From NCBI GenBank assembly GCA_951394405.1, contig OX596337.1, positions 1,240,001 through 1,304,000 on the forward strand: DNA of 64,000 bases, written 5' to 3'. Positions 35,069 through 47,186 of this stretch are shown here, in pieces. The position numbers were made by a program, and so were the translations under genes. Below the pieces are notes generated by a model. It saw only the letters and a list, made by a program, of their open reading frames with translations. It was not told the DNA's origin and made no database searches. Source of the DNA: Coprinellus micaceus. Taxonomy: Eukaryota > Basidiomycota > Agaricomycetes > Agaricales > Psathyrellaceae. The first letter of the stretch is position 1; the number at the start of each line of letters is the position of its first letter.

Positions 35069-35803
35069 AATCAAGTGGAGGAAGGTGACAGTCCAGAGCA
35101 AAACAGGAGTTCGAGGCTGTGCTATATTTAGCGCCCGCTCATTGCCAAGTCTGGTGCGTCATATCTGGCTCATCCATGTGCTGATACCAGGACGCAAACC
35201 ACAGAGGAAGAGGGGAAGATTTTATACATTCGCGAGGCAAATGGGAACTATACAGTAAGTGTACAGAAAGAGTTTCCGGTATAGAGAAAGAGAGAAGACG
35301 AAGAGCATGATACGGAGGAAAGACGAAGCCGAAAGTCATATCAGGACACCCAATGAGGCGCCGCGACACTGCGGAATCCTTTTAGAAGAAGAAATGAACG
35401 GGGGTAACCGAGCACTGGTCAAGAAAGGAAGCATGGAGCAGGGATAAAAGGTACGACAACTCATAAAGGGGAAGAGTCAGGCACATGAAGCAGAGCGCTA
35501 ATAACTAGCAAATAAAATAGGACGCAAGAACCAGCGACAAGGTATGATGAGAGGAGAGGTAGTAACAGCAGTGTCAACGTGCAAGGGATGGGCGCAAAGG
35601 GGAGAAGGGAATAGTTGGGATGGAGGGGTGCATCGTCGTCAAGTCTATCATAGGGTGTGGATGCCCAAGGACATCCCATCATCAAGAAGGAACAGGGCAA
35701 ACCGAGGGAAGGGAACAGGCCAGGCCGAGCCAAGCCTGATAAAGATAGGTAGGCATCGAAGGGTAACGTCAAAAAGTCCATGTCATTCCTTTGCCTCCGA
35801 CCT
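35069..35803. other. spacer: SH3 gene promoter and 3' flank of the SS18-like gene
   Basis: Purine-rich plus strand with only short frames and no recognisable coding content. The SH3 gene start and the SS18-like gene end face each other across it on the same strand. Confidence 0.4.
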
Positions 35804-38800
35804 TCATGATCCATTCCAATTAAACAGATCGAAGTCGGTCATCCCACCTCCTCCGGCGTCACCCCCCATCGACGGGGGACCCATCATACCCTGCTGAGGC
35901 CCTGGCGTCGCCGACATAGCCCTCATCGGATCCATGCCGCCCGACCCCGCGAATGGATAGCCGCCGGACGCAGCCCCGCCCCATCCTTGCGCACTATTCG
36001 TCGGCGAAGGCGCCATACCCGCATTTCCGCCTCCAAACCCACCTCCAGAACCAGGGGGACTCATCGACGACCCACCCCCACCACCCATCATCGCCTGCTG
36101 CTGTTGCTTCTGCTGCCAACCAGGGGGCATACCACCAGCGCCTTGCTGAGAACCAAACGCCGGGGACCCAGTCATACCCCTGGCCTGCATCTGCTGTTGC
36201 TGCATCATCATCCTCTGATATTCCTGCTGACTCATACCTCCTCCACCACCAGGCCCACCACTTGGCACTCTGGGAGTCATGGGCGAGGGTGTCGAGTTCC
36301 CATCACCCGTCGGCGACCACGCGTTCCGTGAGATGCCCTGGACCTGAGGATTCGACCTTAAAGCCGCAGGAAAATCACCCGCTCCGCCACCCATTCCTCC
36401 CATACCGCCACCCATACCAGCGCCACCGCCCATCGCAGCGATGGACTGCTGGGGGAGCATCGGGGAGCCCATCGTCTGCATCGACTGGAGCTGCGCTTGC
36501 TGCTGAGCAACCCTCTGTTCTTGGAGTGCCCTTAGTCGCTGTTGGTCTTGCTGTTGCGCCATGAGCGCCATATTTTGTTGTGGGTTGCCTCCTCCACCAC
36601 CCATCCCAGCCATACCTCCTCCACCACCCTGGCCTGCAGCACCACTCATCCGCGCCCTCTGCATGAGCATAAGCTGTTGCTGCTGTTGTGGGGTCATATT
36701 ACTCATGTTCCCCATGTTCATGTTCATCCCACCACCACCTCCACCACCTTGCAGCATCCGAGGGTCCATCGTCCCACCGGCCGCCCCACCTCCCATCCCT
36801 CCACCACCACTCATCATACCACCTGACCCAGACGCACCCATATTGCCGAACATAGCGAGGTTCTGCTGGGGTGCGACAGGGGACGAAGGTGCGTTACCAC
36901 CTCCCATGCCCATGTTCATCTGGTTGAAAGCAGCCGGATTCGCCGAGCCTCCTCCGCTCATGGCCATACCCATTCCACCGGCATTGTTAGCCATCCCAGG
37001 GTTTCCACCGGGTCCGCCCATTGAAGCCATGCCACCGCCTGCTGCACCAGCGTTCCCACCACCCGCAAGCATCGCCTGTCTCATAGCCTGCTCTTTCCTC
37101 TGGGTAACCTAAGTTCTCGTCAGCTCCCAGCCTCAAGATGCAAAAAAGAAGGAAAAACGTACGTGTTGGTTAAACTGAACCATCCTCTGCAGCTGCATAT
37201 GCAAAGGCAACTGCCTGAAGTTCGGTATAGCCTGCGTCACTTGCAAGACGAACGGATGCGGGCCAGGGTGCTGCAAAAGTTGATACGCTTGCTGCATCGC
37301 CATGGGTAGGTCCCTAATGTTCAACGTCTGCCCACTCCCTCCCGCTCCTCCCATTCCTCCAGCCGGGTTCGCACCACCCTGGCCAGAGATGTTGATGTTT
37401 CCACCCCCCATCCCTGGCGGACCCATACCCTGCGCACCCGGGGGACTCGTCTGGCGACCCGCACCACCCATCATATTTTGTGGACCACCCATAGGCCCTC
37501 CCTGCGCCTGCTGCTGTGCCGCCCGCATGCTCATCTGCTTCGCCCTCGCCGCCTGAGCCATCTGCATCTCGGCCGCGCTCATGTTCATCATCGCCGACGG
37601 GGACGTCGCCGACTCCACCCCTCCCTGCTGGCCCGGCTGGGCTCCAGGACCCGGCGAAGGGCCCACGCGTTGGACAGGACTATGTCGTGCAGCAGCCGAG
37701 TTCGGGCGCCCCGATTGTTGGCTCGCAGGTCGTTGCTGTGAAGGAGTGTGCGTTCGCTGTTGCTGGGGACCTTGGTGTCCAGGCTGGCCGGGCGTGGGCT
37801 GCTGCAACCTCGGTGAACTCTGAGCACCGTTCTGATGTTGTTGTTGTTGCTGCTGCTGCTGAGCTTGCTGTTGTGCGCGCTGCTGCATCATCTGAGCCTG
37901 GGCCATCTGCTGTCGTTGCTGCTGCTGCTGAGTCGAACCATCACTGCTATTCGAGCCTTCGGAGGCGATGGGTATCGACGTCGGTGGGGGCATCATACCC
38001 TTATTCTCGCCCGTATCCCTCCTCTTATTACTGATACTCTGAACCCCATCCGACGCCATATGCTCCTCCGTCCTCTCGCGCTTCAGATGATTGCTCGAGC
38101 CCGGTGACGGCGACGACGACGTCCCCGTACTATTAGCGAGTGTAGCATTGATACTAGGAGGGGGGACAACGCCGTTCACACCCCCGCCCGCGTTTCCAGG
38201 GGCCGTCGGCGCAGAAGCGGCGGGGGACGGCGCGATGCTGTTGTTGTTGTTGAGGTTCTGGCCTGGGCGCTGTTGCGCGGCGGACATCATCATGTTCATC
38301 TGCTGCCTCCTGGCGATCTCTTTGGCGAATGCCGTGGGGAGTTCGGCGTAGATTTGGCGGACGCGGTCGGTGGAGATGAAGTCGAGGGGTGGTGGGGGTT
38401 CGAGTGGGGGATGGGGGGCTTGGCGGAGTTGTTGCTGCTTGGGGTGATAGAGAGGGGTAGGGGGCACCATGAGCATAAGCTGAGAGGTACTATGGATAGA
38501 CATACGTTAGGGGGATTGTCAACAGCGTTTGCTAGGAATGCTAGGTTGGCTTGTAACCGCGTGCTATACCTAGAGACCCGGATATCAGCACCTCATCTTT
38601 GCAGACGCTTGAGCAGAACATGAAACTTACTGTTGAAACCGCATGTCCGTCTGAGGGATACCCCTCTGCTGGAAGGCCATGCAGATGCTAGAAGCAGACA
38701 ACCGATCAGCCACCGAGCACGTCAAAGCACAAAAAAACAAAGGGGGCGGTCGAAAAAACATATATGAAACGAGGGACCATGTCACATACTTGAGCAGCTC

Positions 38801-39959
38801 TGCGTTCAACTCCAACATCAACGCCGCCTTGGGGTCGTTCTCCTGCTGAGGACCCGTCGTCCCATCCGGATGCGTCGGACCCGCCACGCCCCCGCCCATC
38901 CCCAAGCCCATCCCACCGCCAGGGTACCCATTCTTCCCCACCCCGCCGCCAAACTGCTGACTCCCCGTCGAGCTCGACGCGCTCACCGAGCCCGCAATAA
39001 GTTGTGGATGGTGCCCCTGCTGTCCGAGCTGCTGCAGCTGTTGCGGTGTCATGCCCGTGGAAGCAGAAGAAGCCAGTGAGGGGGGCACGTTCCCCATCTT
39101 TCCTGACATGGCCGCTGCCATTTCCGGATTGCCGATGTTCACCCTGTGGTGGTGGTGGTTGGCGTTGAGATTGTTGCTGGCGCCGCCGCTGTTCGGTGTC
39201 GGACCCCTGTGTTGTTGGCCCTGGCCCTGTCCGGCACTGCGAGTGGCAGGCCCAGACGCCTTCGCGCTCGTGGTCGTGCTGGTCGCCGGTGCATCTGCAT
39301 CAAAACACGCTTTTCAGTTTGCCGTACGCACGTCCCCCCCAGAAATTCCGCTCACCGTGCCCCTTCTTCTCCTCCTCCTTACCGTTCGTTTCCGCCGGCT
39401 CGTCGTCGTCTTCAGGCGGGGGCGACAGCGGGCTGAGCGGCGTCGACATTCTCGAGGGGATTTTTTCAGCGTCGTCGTCGTCATCGTCCCCCCGTTCCTT
39501 CTTCTGCCCCTCGTCGCCACCGTCCTTCGGGGCATCCGCGCCCTCGGTGGGCTGCGGTTTTGAGTCGTCGGCAGCCTTCTCCTCAGCAGCGTCCGCAGGT
39601 ACAGGCGACAACGACGAACTCCTATCCGCCTCGACCTCCGCCGCGTCCCCCGCCGCCGGTATCGATGAACCCCCTCCCCCCGCACCGGGTTTCTGGACCT
39701 CAGCCAGCATCCCCACCCCCGCCTCCACGCCCACCCCCCCAAACGCATCCCCATTAACCAACACGTCGTCCTCATCGTCCTCGCCCACATTCAAAAACTG
39801 ATTCGGATCGAAATCGTCGTCCTCGTCCCCCGCCACACCCAGCCCCTCCACGCCCCCAAGCCCCATATCCCCCCCGCCTCCTAATGACGGCCACGGCATC
39901 GGTTCAAGTCCTGTTTGGTGCTTCGCCGAAGTAATATGATCCAGATGAATCATATTCAT
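35804..39959 (-). CDS. SS18/SSXT-domain protein, likely SWI/SNF-type remodeller subunit (about 1,270-1,283 aa)
   Basis: Exons 39959-39356, 39294-38790, 38687-38631, 38569-38506, then a short intron, then to 37163, and 37108-35804. Join phases are consistent. About residues 355-410 match the SSXT (SNH) domain of human SS18: LELNAELLNICMAFQQRG, then MRFQQYSTRLQANLAFLANA. In animals this domain binds BRM/BRG1. The N-terminus is acidic (DDDFDPNQF, DDDDDD). The rest is Gln/Met/Gly/Pro-rich with polyQ runs and repeated GGGGMGGM, like the QPGY tail of SS18. A second helical segment (residues about 810-850, NIRDLPMAMQQAYQLLQH ... FRQLPLHMQLQRMVQFNQH) is conserved-looking. The intron after NPPN is either 26 nt (to CTCAG at 38480) or 68 nt (to CCAAG at 38438); both keep frame. 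The role is carried over from SS18. Confidence 0.75.
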
Positions 39960-40540
39960 CCGCTCCTTTCTCCCCTCGAGGGTCGGTGTTATGGTACACA
40001 AACTCGTCGGTGCACTCTTAATCTATCGTCTCTCTCCCTGCGCGATGCGTCCGTGCAACGTCGAGCGGTCGAACTGATCGGGTCCGTCGAACGAGGTGGC
40101 TGCTGTGCGTTGGGGGCGTACCGTGCAGTCGTCCGTAGTAGGCGTCGAGGGAACTGTCGGTGGTGGCTGCGGGTATCTGGGCAAAATGGTTTCGTGTAAA
40201 TCGGCCCCCCGGGCGGTCTTGCAACTGCGTGTGTCCGGTGTTCAGACGATGGTTGGGCGAATTAAAGGGAGGATAAGGGAATGCAGAGACCCCGCACTGG
40301 GCATTCAAGTCCGTCGAGGTAGGCGCCGATGAAGCAACGTTCAAAACAGGCCAGCAACAGCCGACACCGTGTGACCGCTCCCGGCGGAGTCTCAATTTCG
40401 GTTCTCATCTCACTGAATCTCAATAAAATCCAACGCTGCATGGGTGGGGCATAGGCATACGCGCATAATCCATTTTATCGTAGTAGGAGGAGGAGTATCG
40501 ACGGAACACGACGTAGAAATCATCAGGAAGCAGCGACCCT
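39960..40540. other. SS18-like promoter and uL2 3' flank
   Basis: No gene. It separates the start of the SS18-like gene from the end of the uL2 gene on the same strand. It probably holds the SS18-like promoter and 5' leader and the uL2 3' untranslated region (AATAAAATCC on the plus strand at about 40420 is not oriented for uL2). Confidence 0.4.
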
Positions 40541-41475
40541 CTAGACCTCCTTGACCTTGACGGTACCACGCAGCAAACCAGTGCGGCGAGCAGCGATGAG
40601 ACCGACTTTTTGACCGGGGACGGCAGAGCGGGCGATGGTGGAGGCCTTTCCGATATGCTGGTGGTTACCACCACCGTGAGGATGGTCCACGGGGTTCATA
40701 GCAACACCACGAGTGCGGGGCCAGCTGCAATCATATCAGTAAAATCCCTTGAATTTCATAAATTAAGGAAACGCACTTGTAACGCTTGGCCCTGTACTTG
40801 TGGAACGCACGGCCGGCCTTGAGCAAAGGCTTGTCGATACGTCCACCGCCAGCGACGATCCCGACGGTCGCACGGGCACCGCCGGCGATGGTCTTCTTGG
40901 CGCCAGAGGGGAGACGGATGCGGGTCTTGTTATCGTCGGGCGAGTGGCCGATAACGGTAGCGTAGTTGCCCGAGGTGCGGGCGAGGGCGCCGCGGTCGCC
41001 GACCTTCTCCTCGACGTTGCAGACGATGGTACCCTCGGGGCACGCGGAGATGGGGAGGACGTTGCCGACGGTGAGGGAGGCCTTCTTGCCGCAGTAGACG
41101 AAGGCGCCGGTGTGGAGGCCTTCGGTGGCGATGAAGGTCTCCTTGCGGAGCTTGTACCTGTAGGGGTCGCGGAAGACGACGCGGGCGAGGGGAGCACCAC
41201 TGTAATAATCGCAGTAAATTAGAGATTTATTCGGTTTGGATAGAGAGGGGTTTGTGCGCACCGGCCAGCGTCGTGGATGATCTCCTTCACGATACCGCGG
41301 ATGTAGCCATTGCGCTCAGCAAAGTCAAGGTTCCTGAGGCGGGCGGGGGACTTGTTGTGGTGGGTGTGCGACTTGAACTGTTTTCTGGGTCAGAAACGGT
41401 CGAATCCTCTCCGATTTCAAGAGCAGGACGTACGATAGCGTGCGAGCGCCTTTGTGCCCTGATGACCCGACCCAT
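40541..41475 (-). CDS. RPL2: 60S ribosomal protein uL2 (L8/L2), four exons, 254 aa
   Basis: Exons 41475-41434, 41377-41262, 41199-40777 and 40724-40541 join to exactly 255 codons, the usual length for eukaryotic uL2. Introns are 56, 62 and 52 nt. Clear family signatures are [72 protein letters not shown] and the peptidyl-transferase-region motif [18 protein letters not shown], ending in [12 protein letters not shown]. uL2 binds 25S rRNA and is needed for subunit joining and peptidyl transfer. Residues 9-14 (RRSHAI) differ from the KGAGS(I/V) found in yeast, with no sign of a mis-splice. A 176 nt intron probably lies in the 5' leader. The gene is divergent from ESF2. Confidence 0.97.
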
Positions 41476-41931
41476 GGCGAACTACTGCAGAGGAGAAGGT
41501 CAGAACGAGGAGAAATGGGGATTTTGAGGCATCCAAAATGCATCGACGCATCCATCATCGAATCCAGCCGTTTCTGTCCCAAACTCGCGCTCTCCGTCGT
41601 CCCAGGGCCCGCCAGAACATAGCCTCGGCGTGAAATCGTGCAGCGGAGGGGCGTACTCACTGTCTCGTCTGTCGTGAGGAGCGTTGAGGACGATGGCGGG
41701 GACGAGTTTCGAGTGAAAGAACATGGCTTATGTCAGCAGAGACGGATTACGTAAGCTTTGGGACCTGGAGGTCCGTGGATGGCTCGAGTTTAAATTCGAG
41801 GGGGTTGGAGGCTACGATATTTATCTACGAAGCTATTTACCAAAGGCCTTCATAGAGACAGAGGAGGACGACAACGACGACGGAAGACACGGCCCGTGCA
41901 CCTGCTGAAAGCGCACCAACAATTTCAATTG
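41476..41931. promoter_or_regulatory. shared divergent promoter region, uL2 and ESF2
   Basis: Only 456 bp separate the start codons of two genes that both serve ribosome production and are transcribed apart. The uL2 leader intron fills part of it, leaving about 270 bp for both core promoters. No specific factor site is claimed. Confidence 0.5.
41485..41660 (-). other. probable 5'-leader intron of the uL2 gene
   Basis: On the minus strand a donor ACA|GTGAGTACG (at 41660) and an acceptor CTCCTCTGCAG|TAG (at 41485) lie 9 nt before the ATG. Leader introns are common in ribosomal protein genes. Transcript data would settle it. Confidence 0.5.
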
Positions 41932-42794
41932 ATGGCACACCTCTTGATGCAGCACCAATCTGAATCTCAACCCAAGGCTGGGCCTTCCAGGAAGCGCGAA
42001 CACAGCGGGGACGAAAGCGAGGAATGGGACGGCCTTGGAGAGGGCATGGACCCGGAGGGGTTCGCTGGGGACAAGATCGTCAAGCCGTTGACCAAGGAGG
42101 ATTTGGCTGCGTTCAAAGCTGCACAGGAGCGGGCTGGTGTGGTTTATATCTCGAGAATCCCACCGGGTATGCAGCCTCCAAAGGTGCGGCATCTTATGAG
42201 CCAGCACGGGGAGGTGGGGAGGGTGTATTTGCAACAGGAAGGTGAGTCGTGCTACTACGAGAGTGAATGTGTTTTGACTAGGGGTAGATGCGAAACGGGC
42301 GTATCTGCGCAAAAAGTACACTTCGACGAAAAAGGCACACTACACGGAGGGGTGGGTGGAGTTTAAAGACAAAAAGGTGGCTAGGAGCGTGGCAGAGATG
42401 CTGAATGCGCAACCGATTGGGGGCAAGAAGGGGTCGCGGTGGAGAGACGATATTTGGACGATGAAGTACCTGCCCAAGTTCAAATGGAACATGCTCACAG
42501 AGCAAGTTGGTGAGTGCATGTCATCCTCTGTTTCAGCTCTCTCTTATATATTTGGCAGCCCACGAAGCGGCGATGCAGTCCGCCAAGATGCGTGTGGAGC
42601 TCTCTCAGTCCCGCCAGGAACAGACGGAGTACCTGCGCAATGTATCGTTGGCAAAGCAGCTGGACAAGCGTGCGGAGAAGAAGCGGGAAAGGGGCGAAGA
42701 GTTTGTATTGAAGTCGCACAAATGGAGCGAGCCTGCTCGGAAGAGAGCGCGGGTAGAGGAGATAGACGCGAGTGTACTTGGTAGCGTATTTTAA
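41932..42794 (+). CDS. ESF2: Esf2/ABT1-type RNA-binding ribosome biogenesis factor (three exons, 255 aa)
   Basis: Exons 41932-42241, 42288-42509 and 42559-42794 (introns 46 and 49 nt) give 256 codons. The RRM spans about residues 65-160: [12 protein letters not shown] and [16 protein letters not shown], then the family-specific long loop [21 protein letters not shown] and [20 protein letters not shown]. The block [19 protein letters not shown] and the C-terminal helix [19 protein letters not shown] are the hallmarks of Esf2/ABT1. In yeast Esf2 binds pre-rRNA and U3 snoRNA, stimulates the helicase Dbp8 and is needed for 18S rRNA maturation in the nucleolus. The size is close to human ABT1 and shorter than yeast Esf2. 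A GTG-started extension to 41896 is unlikely. Confidence 0.93.
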
Positions 42795-42965
42795 GCTCCG
42801 CCTGAAATGGGAGTTGAGTGAGATTCGTGTTCTGATGAAGGCGACACACGGCCAGCACACAGTGCGCAGTGAACAAGTGTGTGCCGTGACCAACGAGGTC
42901 TGTGTCTACTATGCTCGACCTCTCTCTCGCAGGCTCTGACAGGCCCTCCCTCTCCTCCGCGAAAG

Positions 42966-45900
42966 ATGTCCTCTTGGTCTGCTTCTTACCCACGTCGCTC
43001 CCGCTCTCGCTCTCCCCCCCGGGCTGCCTACTCCTCCAGGGCGCCCTACCCTGACCACCCCGACCCGTACAGGATGGACTGGGAACACGACAGAGACCGT
43101 GCATACCCCTATGACAGAGAGAGGGCCCCCTACGACTACCGCAGGGGCAGGAGTCGCAGTCCGCCCCCGGACGAAAGTGCGTCCCCAGTTCCGTCCATTC
43201 CTGACCCAGGCTCACAGATATCCAGGTCGCAAGCGCCGACGCTCTCTCTCGCCCTACGAGCGCGACCGCTACGAACCGCGCCCGCGTCACAACGACGACT
43301 ATGGTTTGCCTTTTACCCGCTTCCACGCCCCGTCGACTCACCATCTTTGTTCTCCTTCCAGACACCCATTCGCGCGGCTACGGCGGCTACTCTCCCCCGA
43401 GACGCGGCCACGTCCCCCCTCCCTACCCCCCTTCTCGACGCCCGCCCCCAGACCCCCACACCTTCGACTATCCCGCCACCCTCAAGCAGTACGCCGAGTG
43501 GTTCCGCTACTTCTACCCCCAGCAGGCCGGGGAAGAGGACGCTGCTGACAAAGCCGCCGAACAAGAGGCCAACGACGGGACCAAGCCCCGCAATGGAATC
43601 AAGGCCCGCTGGGAAAAGTACAAGAAGGAGTTTGCAGCAAACCAGGTCAGCATTCGTTTTCGTGTCTCTCCCCTGCCCCTTTGCATGTACACGCCTTTTG
43701 TATCCATATACACCTTTGCTGAACCGTTCTCTCCTTTTTTCTTTTCTTTTCTTTCGGTTGGCTTTTGGCGGCGCGTAGCTTCAGTTGATGTTCGATCATC
43801 ACAAAAAGTCGCCGTGGTTTGCAGAAAAGTACGACCCCTCGACGGACTGTCAGACTCTGCGGACGCGGGTTAGGAAGGAGGGATGGAAGGGTCGTCTCCA
43901 GGGGTTCCTTCTAGATCTAGAGTCTGGAAAGTTTGACCCGGATCTAAATGATACGCCCCACCTGCAGCCTCCTGCATCTCCCTCCGCGTCCCCTGTCAAA
44001 GCCACCGAGCAGCAGCAGCAGCAGCAGCAGCAGAATGTGTTGAATGGTGAATCGTCGTCGTCGACTGATGCCAATGGTGGCGCTTCTGCAGCAGCGGGTG
44101 ATACCGAAGCCAAGCCGGGGGGAGATGACGATATGCAGTTCAACATGGACCTTGAGGAGCCTGCAGACGATGGACCAAGACCCGAAGCAAACGGCAAAGG
44201 CCCTTCAACCGGGTACAAGAAACAGACGCAGGAAAACCGCGGCGAAGAGATCTCGGTCGACTGTGAAGGCAATCAAGTGATGATCAGGACAATCCCTCCG
44301 GACATTGGGCGTGTCAAGCTGGAAGAGGTAAGTTTCTATTACACACACGTCATGCTGGCTTTTTCACGTTTTCTGAATGCCTTGCTTCGTTTATAGTTGT
44401 GCGCAAAGATTCCGGGATTCATTTATCTGGCTTTGGGCGACCCGTTGCAAAAGCGCAACTTTTATCGTGCTGGTTGGATCAGGTTCCGAGATGACGCCGA
44501 CATGCCATCTGTATTGAATGATTTGAGTGAGAAGAAGGTCCGTGCACGCCCTCCAGAGTCTCTCAAACTTTTGGCTAACCGACTCGCGCGCAGATTGAGG
44601 GATTCAAATTGCATGTGACTCATATGGTTAAGCCATTCGTGAACCGTATCCGATACACCCCTGAGGTTGCGTCTCGTCCTGAGAGATTGGAGAAGGATCT
44701 AGCCAACGCGAAGAAGCTCGCGTCCATTCTTGAAGAGGATGCTGCCAAGCTCCGGGTTGCAAAGGTCCTGCCTGCGGGGACAGCCCCTGCAGCTGCGTCG
44801 GGTTCGGGTGACACTGCGGAAAAGAAAGACGGCGAGGATACGGGGGAGAAGGAGGGTCAGGTGGATACGAGCATGGTGGATGTTGAGGTGGATGGGGAGC
44901 CGGAGGAGGAGCCGAAGGAGAAGGGCAGCGATGCGGTGGATAGGAGGATAGAGAAGGTTATGGCGGATTTGAGAGATCAAGGACTTGTGGATGTGAATGA
45001 CGAGAAGGCGTACGAGGAACGAAAGGTGCGTTTGTCTACCCTCATATAAGCAAAGGTTGCTGACGCTTTGCTTTTTAGACGACAGTTGCATTGGACTTGT
45101 ACCTCGAATACCTTCGTGCTGCGTTTAACACGTGCTATTACTGCTCGGTCACGACTGATCATGTCGAGGAGCTTCAAAGGAAATGTATCAAGCATGTACG
45201 CAAGCCGCTCATTTTTACTCCCACCAAGCCGGCTACCCCGCCCGTGGAGGAGTCGAAGCAGAGCGGCGATGTCGCTATGAAGAGTGAAGAGGCGAGTGAG
45301 GAAGGTAAGGCGAAGGAGGAGGAGGGAGGCGAGAAGGAGAAGGAGAGTGGGAAGGAGAAGGAGAGGAAGGAGGTAAAGGTTGTGACGAAGGAGAGGCATA
45401 GTGGTGCGTCGTTTGTTGGAACCAGGGTCTTTTGGGTGCTGACGCCTTGTTTTTTAGATGACCGTTGGCTCGAGTGGCTCGACTCGAAGATCGCGCTTCT
45501 CATCAACCGCGATGGTGTCGACCCTCGAGACTATGCTGGAAAGTCCTACGAAGAAGAGCTTTCTAAGACGGTGGAGACGCATATCAAGCAGGAGGATGAG
45601 GGCAAATTCCGGTGCAAGACTTGCTTGAAGCTGTTCAAAGCTACCAACTTTGTTGAGAAGCACATCGCCAACAAGCATCCTGAGCTGGTCGATTCGCTGA
45701 AGGAGCTTCCCTACTTCAACAACTTTGCACTCGACCCCCACCGCATCCAACCATTCGCCCATCCTCCCCCGAGTACCGGCAACACCAACAGCCAGCCCCC
45801 ACCCCAAGCATTCGGCATCCAGGGTCCACCCTCTTACTCTGGCGGCGGTGCCCCTGACCCTCGTGCCTTCTATCCCCCATACGCAGGCTCATACCCCCCT

Positions 45901-46400
45901 CCCCCATACCACAACGGCCACTGGGACTACGCCCCCTACCCGCCGATGCACATGCCCCCCATGTACCTCAACCAATCAATGCCCCCCCCTCCGCGGGACG
46001 ATCGCGGCGGCAGACGGCTGAGTGACAGAATCAGCGGATACGCAGAAGGTGGGGCCATTCCCCCGGCGAATATTGGGTTGCCGGCGAAACCCCCTCCTGC
46101 TGCGCTCGATCAGGCGTTGGCTGCGGGGAATGGACCGAGGGTGAGGAATGGGGGCGAGAGGAGGAATGGGGGTGTCGGTGGTGGCCCCCCGCCTCCGCCC
46201 CCTCCAGACGCGAAGGAGGACCCGAGAGCGTCGGCGGGGAGGAGGGTGAGTTACCATGATATGGACTTGGTTGCAGAGGTGCGTGTTTTTTGCTTGTGGG
46301 TTTGTGGAAGCTCTGTTTGCTGACTTGTCACTCGTTCTCTTCGCGTCCCTTGCTGGGTCTCTAATGGTGTTTCCAGGGTGATGTGGAGTTGTCGTATTGA
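42966..46400 (+). CDS. ARS2: Ars2/SERRATE homologue (nine exons, 954 aa)
   Basis: Exons 42966-43176, 43226-43303, 43362-43645, 43779-44327, 44397-44537, 44594-45025, 45079-45403, 45458-46278 and 46377-46400 give 955 codons. An Arg/Ser/Tyr-rich N-terminus (PRRSRSRSPPR) is followed by the SERRATE/Ars2 N-terminal block (FDYPATLKQYAEWFRYFYP; MFDHHKKSPWFAEKYDP). Next come an RRM-like region (FYRAGWIRFRDD; FKLHVTHMVKPF), a helical core (LDLYLEYLRAAFNTCYYC) and a C2H2 zinc finger (CKTCLKLFKATNFVEKHIANKH, about residue 700). The tail is Pro/Gly/Tyr-rich. In animals, plants and fission yeast Ars2 bridges the nuclear cap-binding complex to RNA processing and decay. A (CAG)n run encodes nine Gln near residue 250. 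The tiny last exon (GDVELSY) rests on splice consensus only. Confidence 0.93.
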
Positions 46401-46536
46401 TGGAACTAGCCTCGTCTTTTTCTTCATTCCTCTCCATACATCCTTTCGTATTGGCGCTCAGATATGTAGTTTCTATTTTTTGCTGTTGTTCCTGTACATA
46501 GCCATCCTTCCATTCAAACTCAAATTTTATATGATA

Positions 46537-46561
46537 CAGTAATACACCGGTCCTTTATACA
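46537..46561 (+). repeat. left terminal inverted repeat of the MITE
   Basis: 25 bases beginning CAGTAATACACC, exactly complementary to 47187-47211 read backwards. Confidence 0.85.
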
Positions 46562-46822
46562 GTTCGTGGCATTTTGACCCTGGGAAGGGCATTCCTGTGT
46601 CAATTCCGCTTTGGTCTTCGGATAACCCATCTCTACCTTCTTGAGTACGCACATGAATATTTTCAGAGGCGAGGAAGCCCTGTGTAGCATCCAACGAGCG
46701 GTTGAAGACGAGGTGGTCAAAACCGGCCTCTATGGGTCCCTTATACACGCGTGTGACCGAGCGTGACCCTGCTAAGTTTGGCGGGGAAGTCCTGGCGTGG
46801 CGTGACAATGCGTGACAAAACC

Positions 46823-46860
46823 CGGAGGTGCCCTGTATAACGTGAGCTTATACACCTCCG
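46823..46860. repeat. internal hairpin in the MITE
   Basis: Arms CGGAGG and TGTATAA pair with TTATACA and CCTCCG around a 7-base loop, with a 5-base bulge on the left arm. The TTATACACC phrase echoes the element's own ends, so this may be a scar of a nested or rearranged copy. Confidence 0.55.
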
Positions 46861-47186
46861 TTTGACAGTCCCAAACCACAAATATCGGCGGATGGATGGT
46901 CTTAGCATGTTGAAAGGAGCTACTAGGACGTACATTCCAACCTTTAAGGCTCGGGGTGGAGAATACCAAGGTCTGTGGCCGGAATAGGGTCAAAATCGGA
47001 GAGATCAAATGGTGCTCCTGCCGACATGTTTGATTTTTTAAATTTCATTAGATACAGTCACAGAAAAACGGGTTGTACTCGTACACGAATACATGCAAGC
47101 GCCACGCTTCATAAAATATTTGAGAGAAACAACTTGCTGACGGTCGAGAAATGGGCGGATTAGTGTGGTGTATAACTGACCCCCGG

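Noticed and set aside
36561..37112. Pro-rich plus-strand frame of 183 codons
   Set aside because: It is the mirror of the Gly/Met-rich repeats of the SS18-like gene; low-complexity codons keep the opposite strand open.
41434..41475. mis-spliced or frameshifted N-terminus of uL2 (RRSHAI instead of KGAGS)
   Set aside because: The joined exons give exactly 254 residues and the following SHT and AERNGYIRG motifs are in frame, so this is more likely lineage variation than an error.
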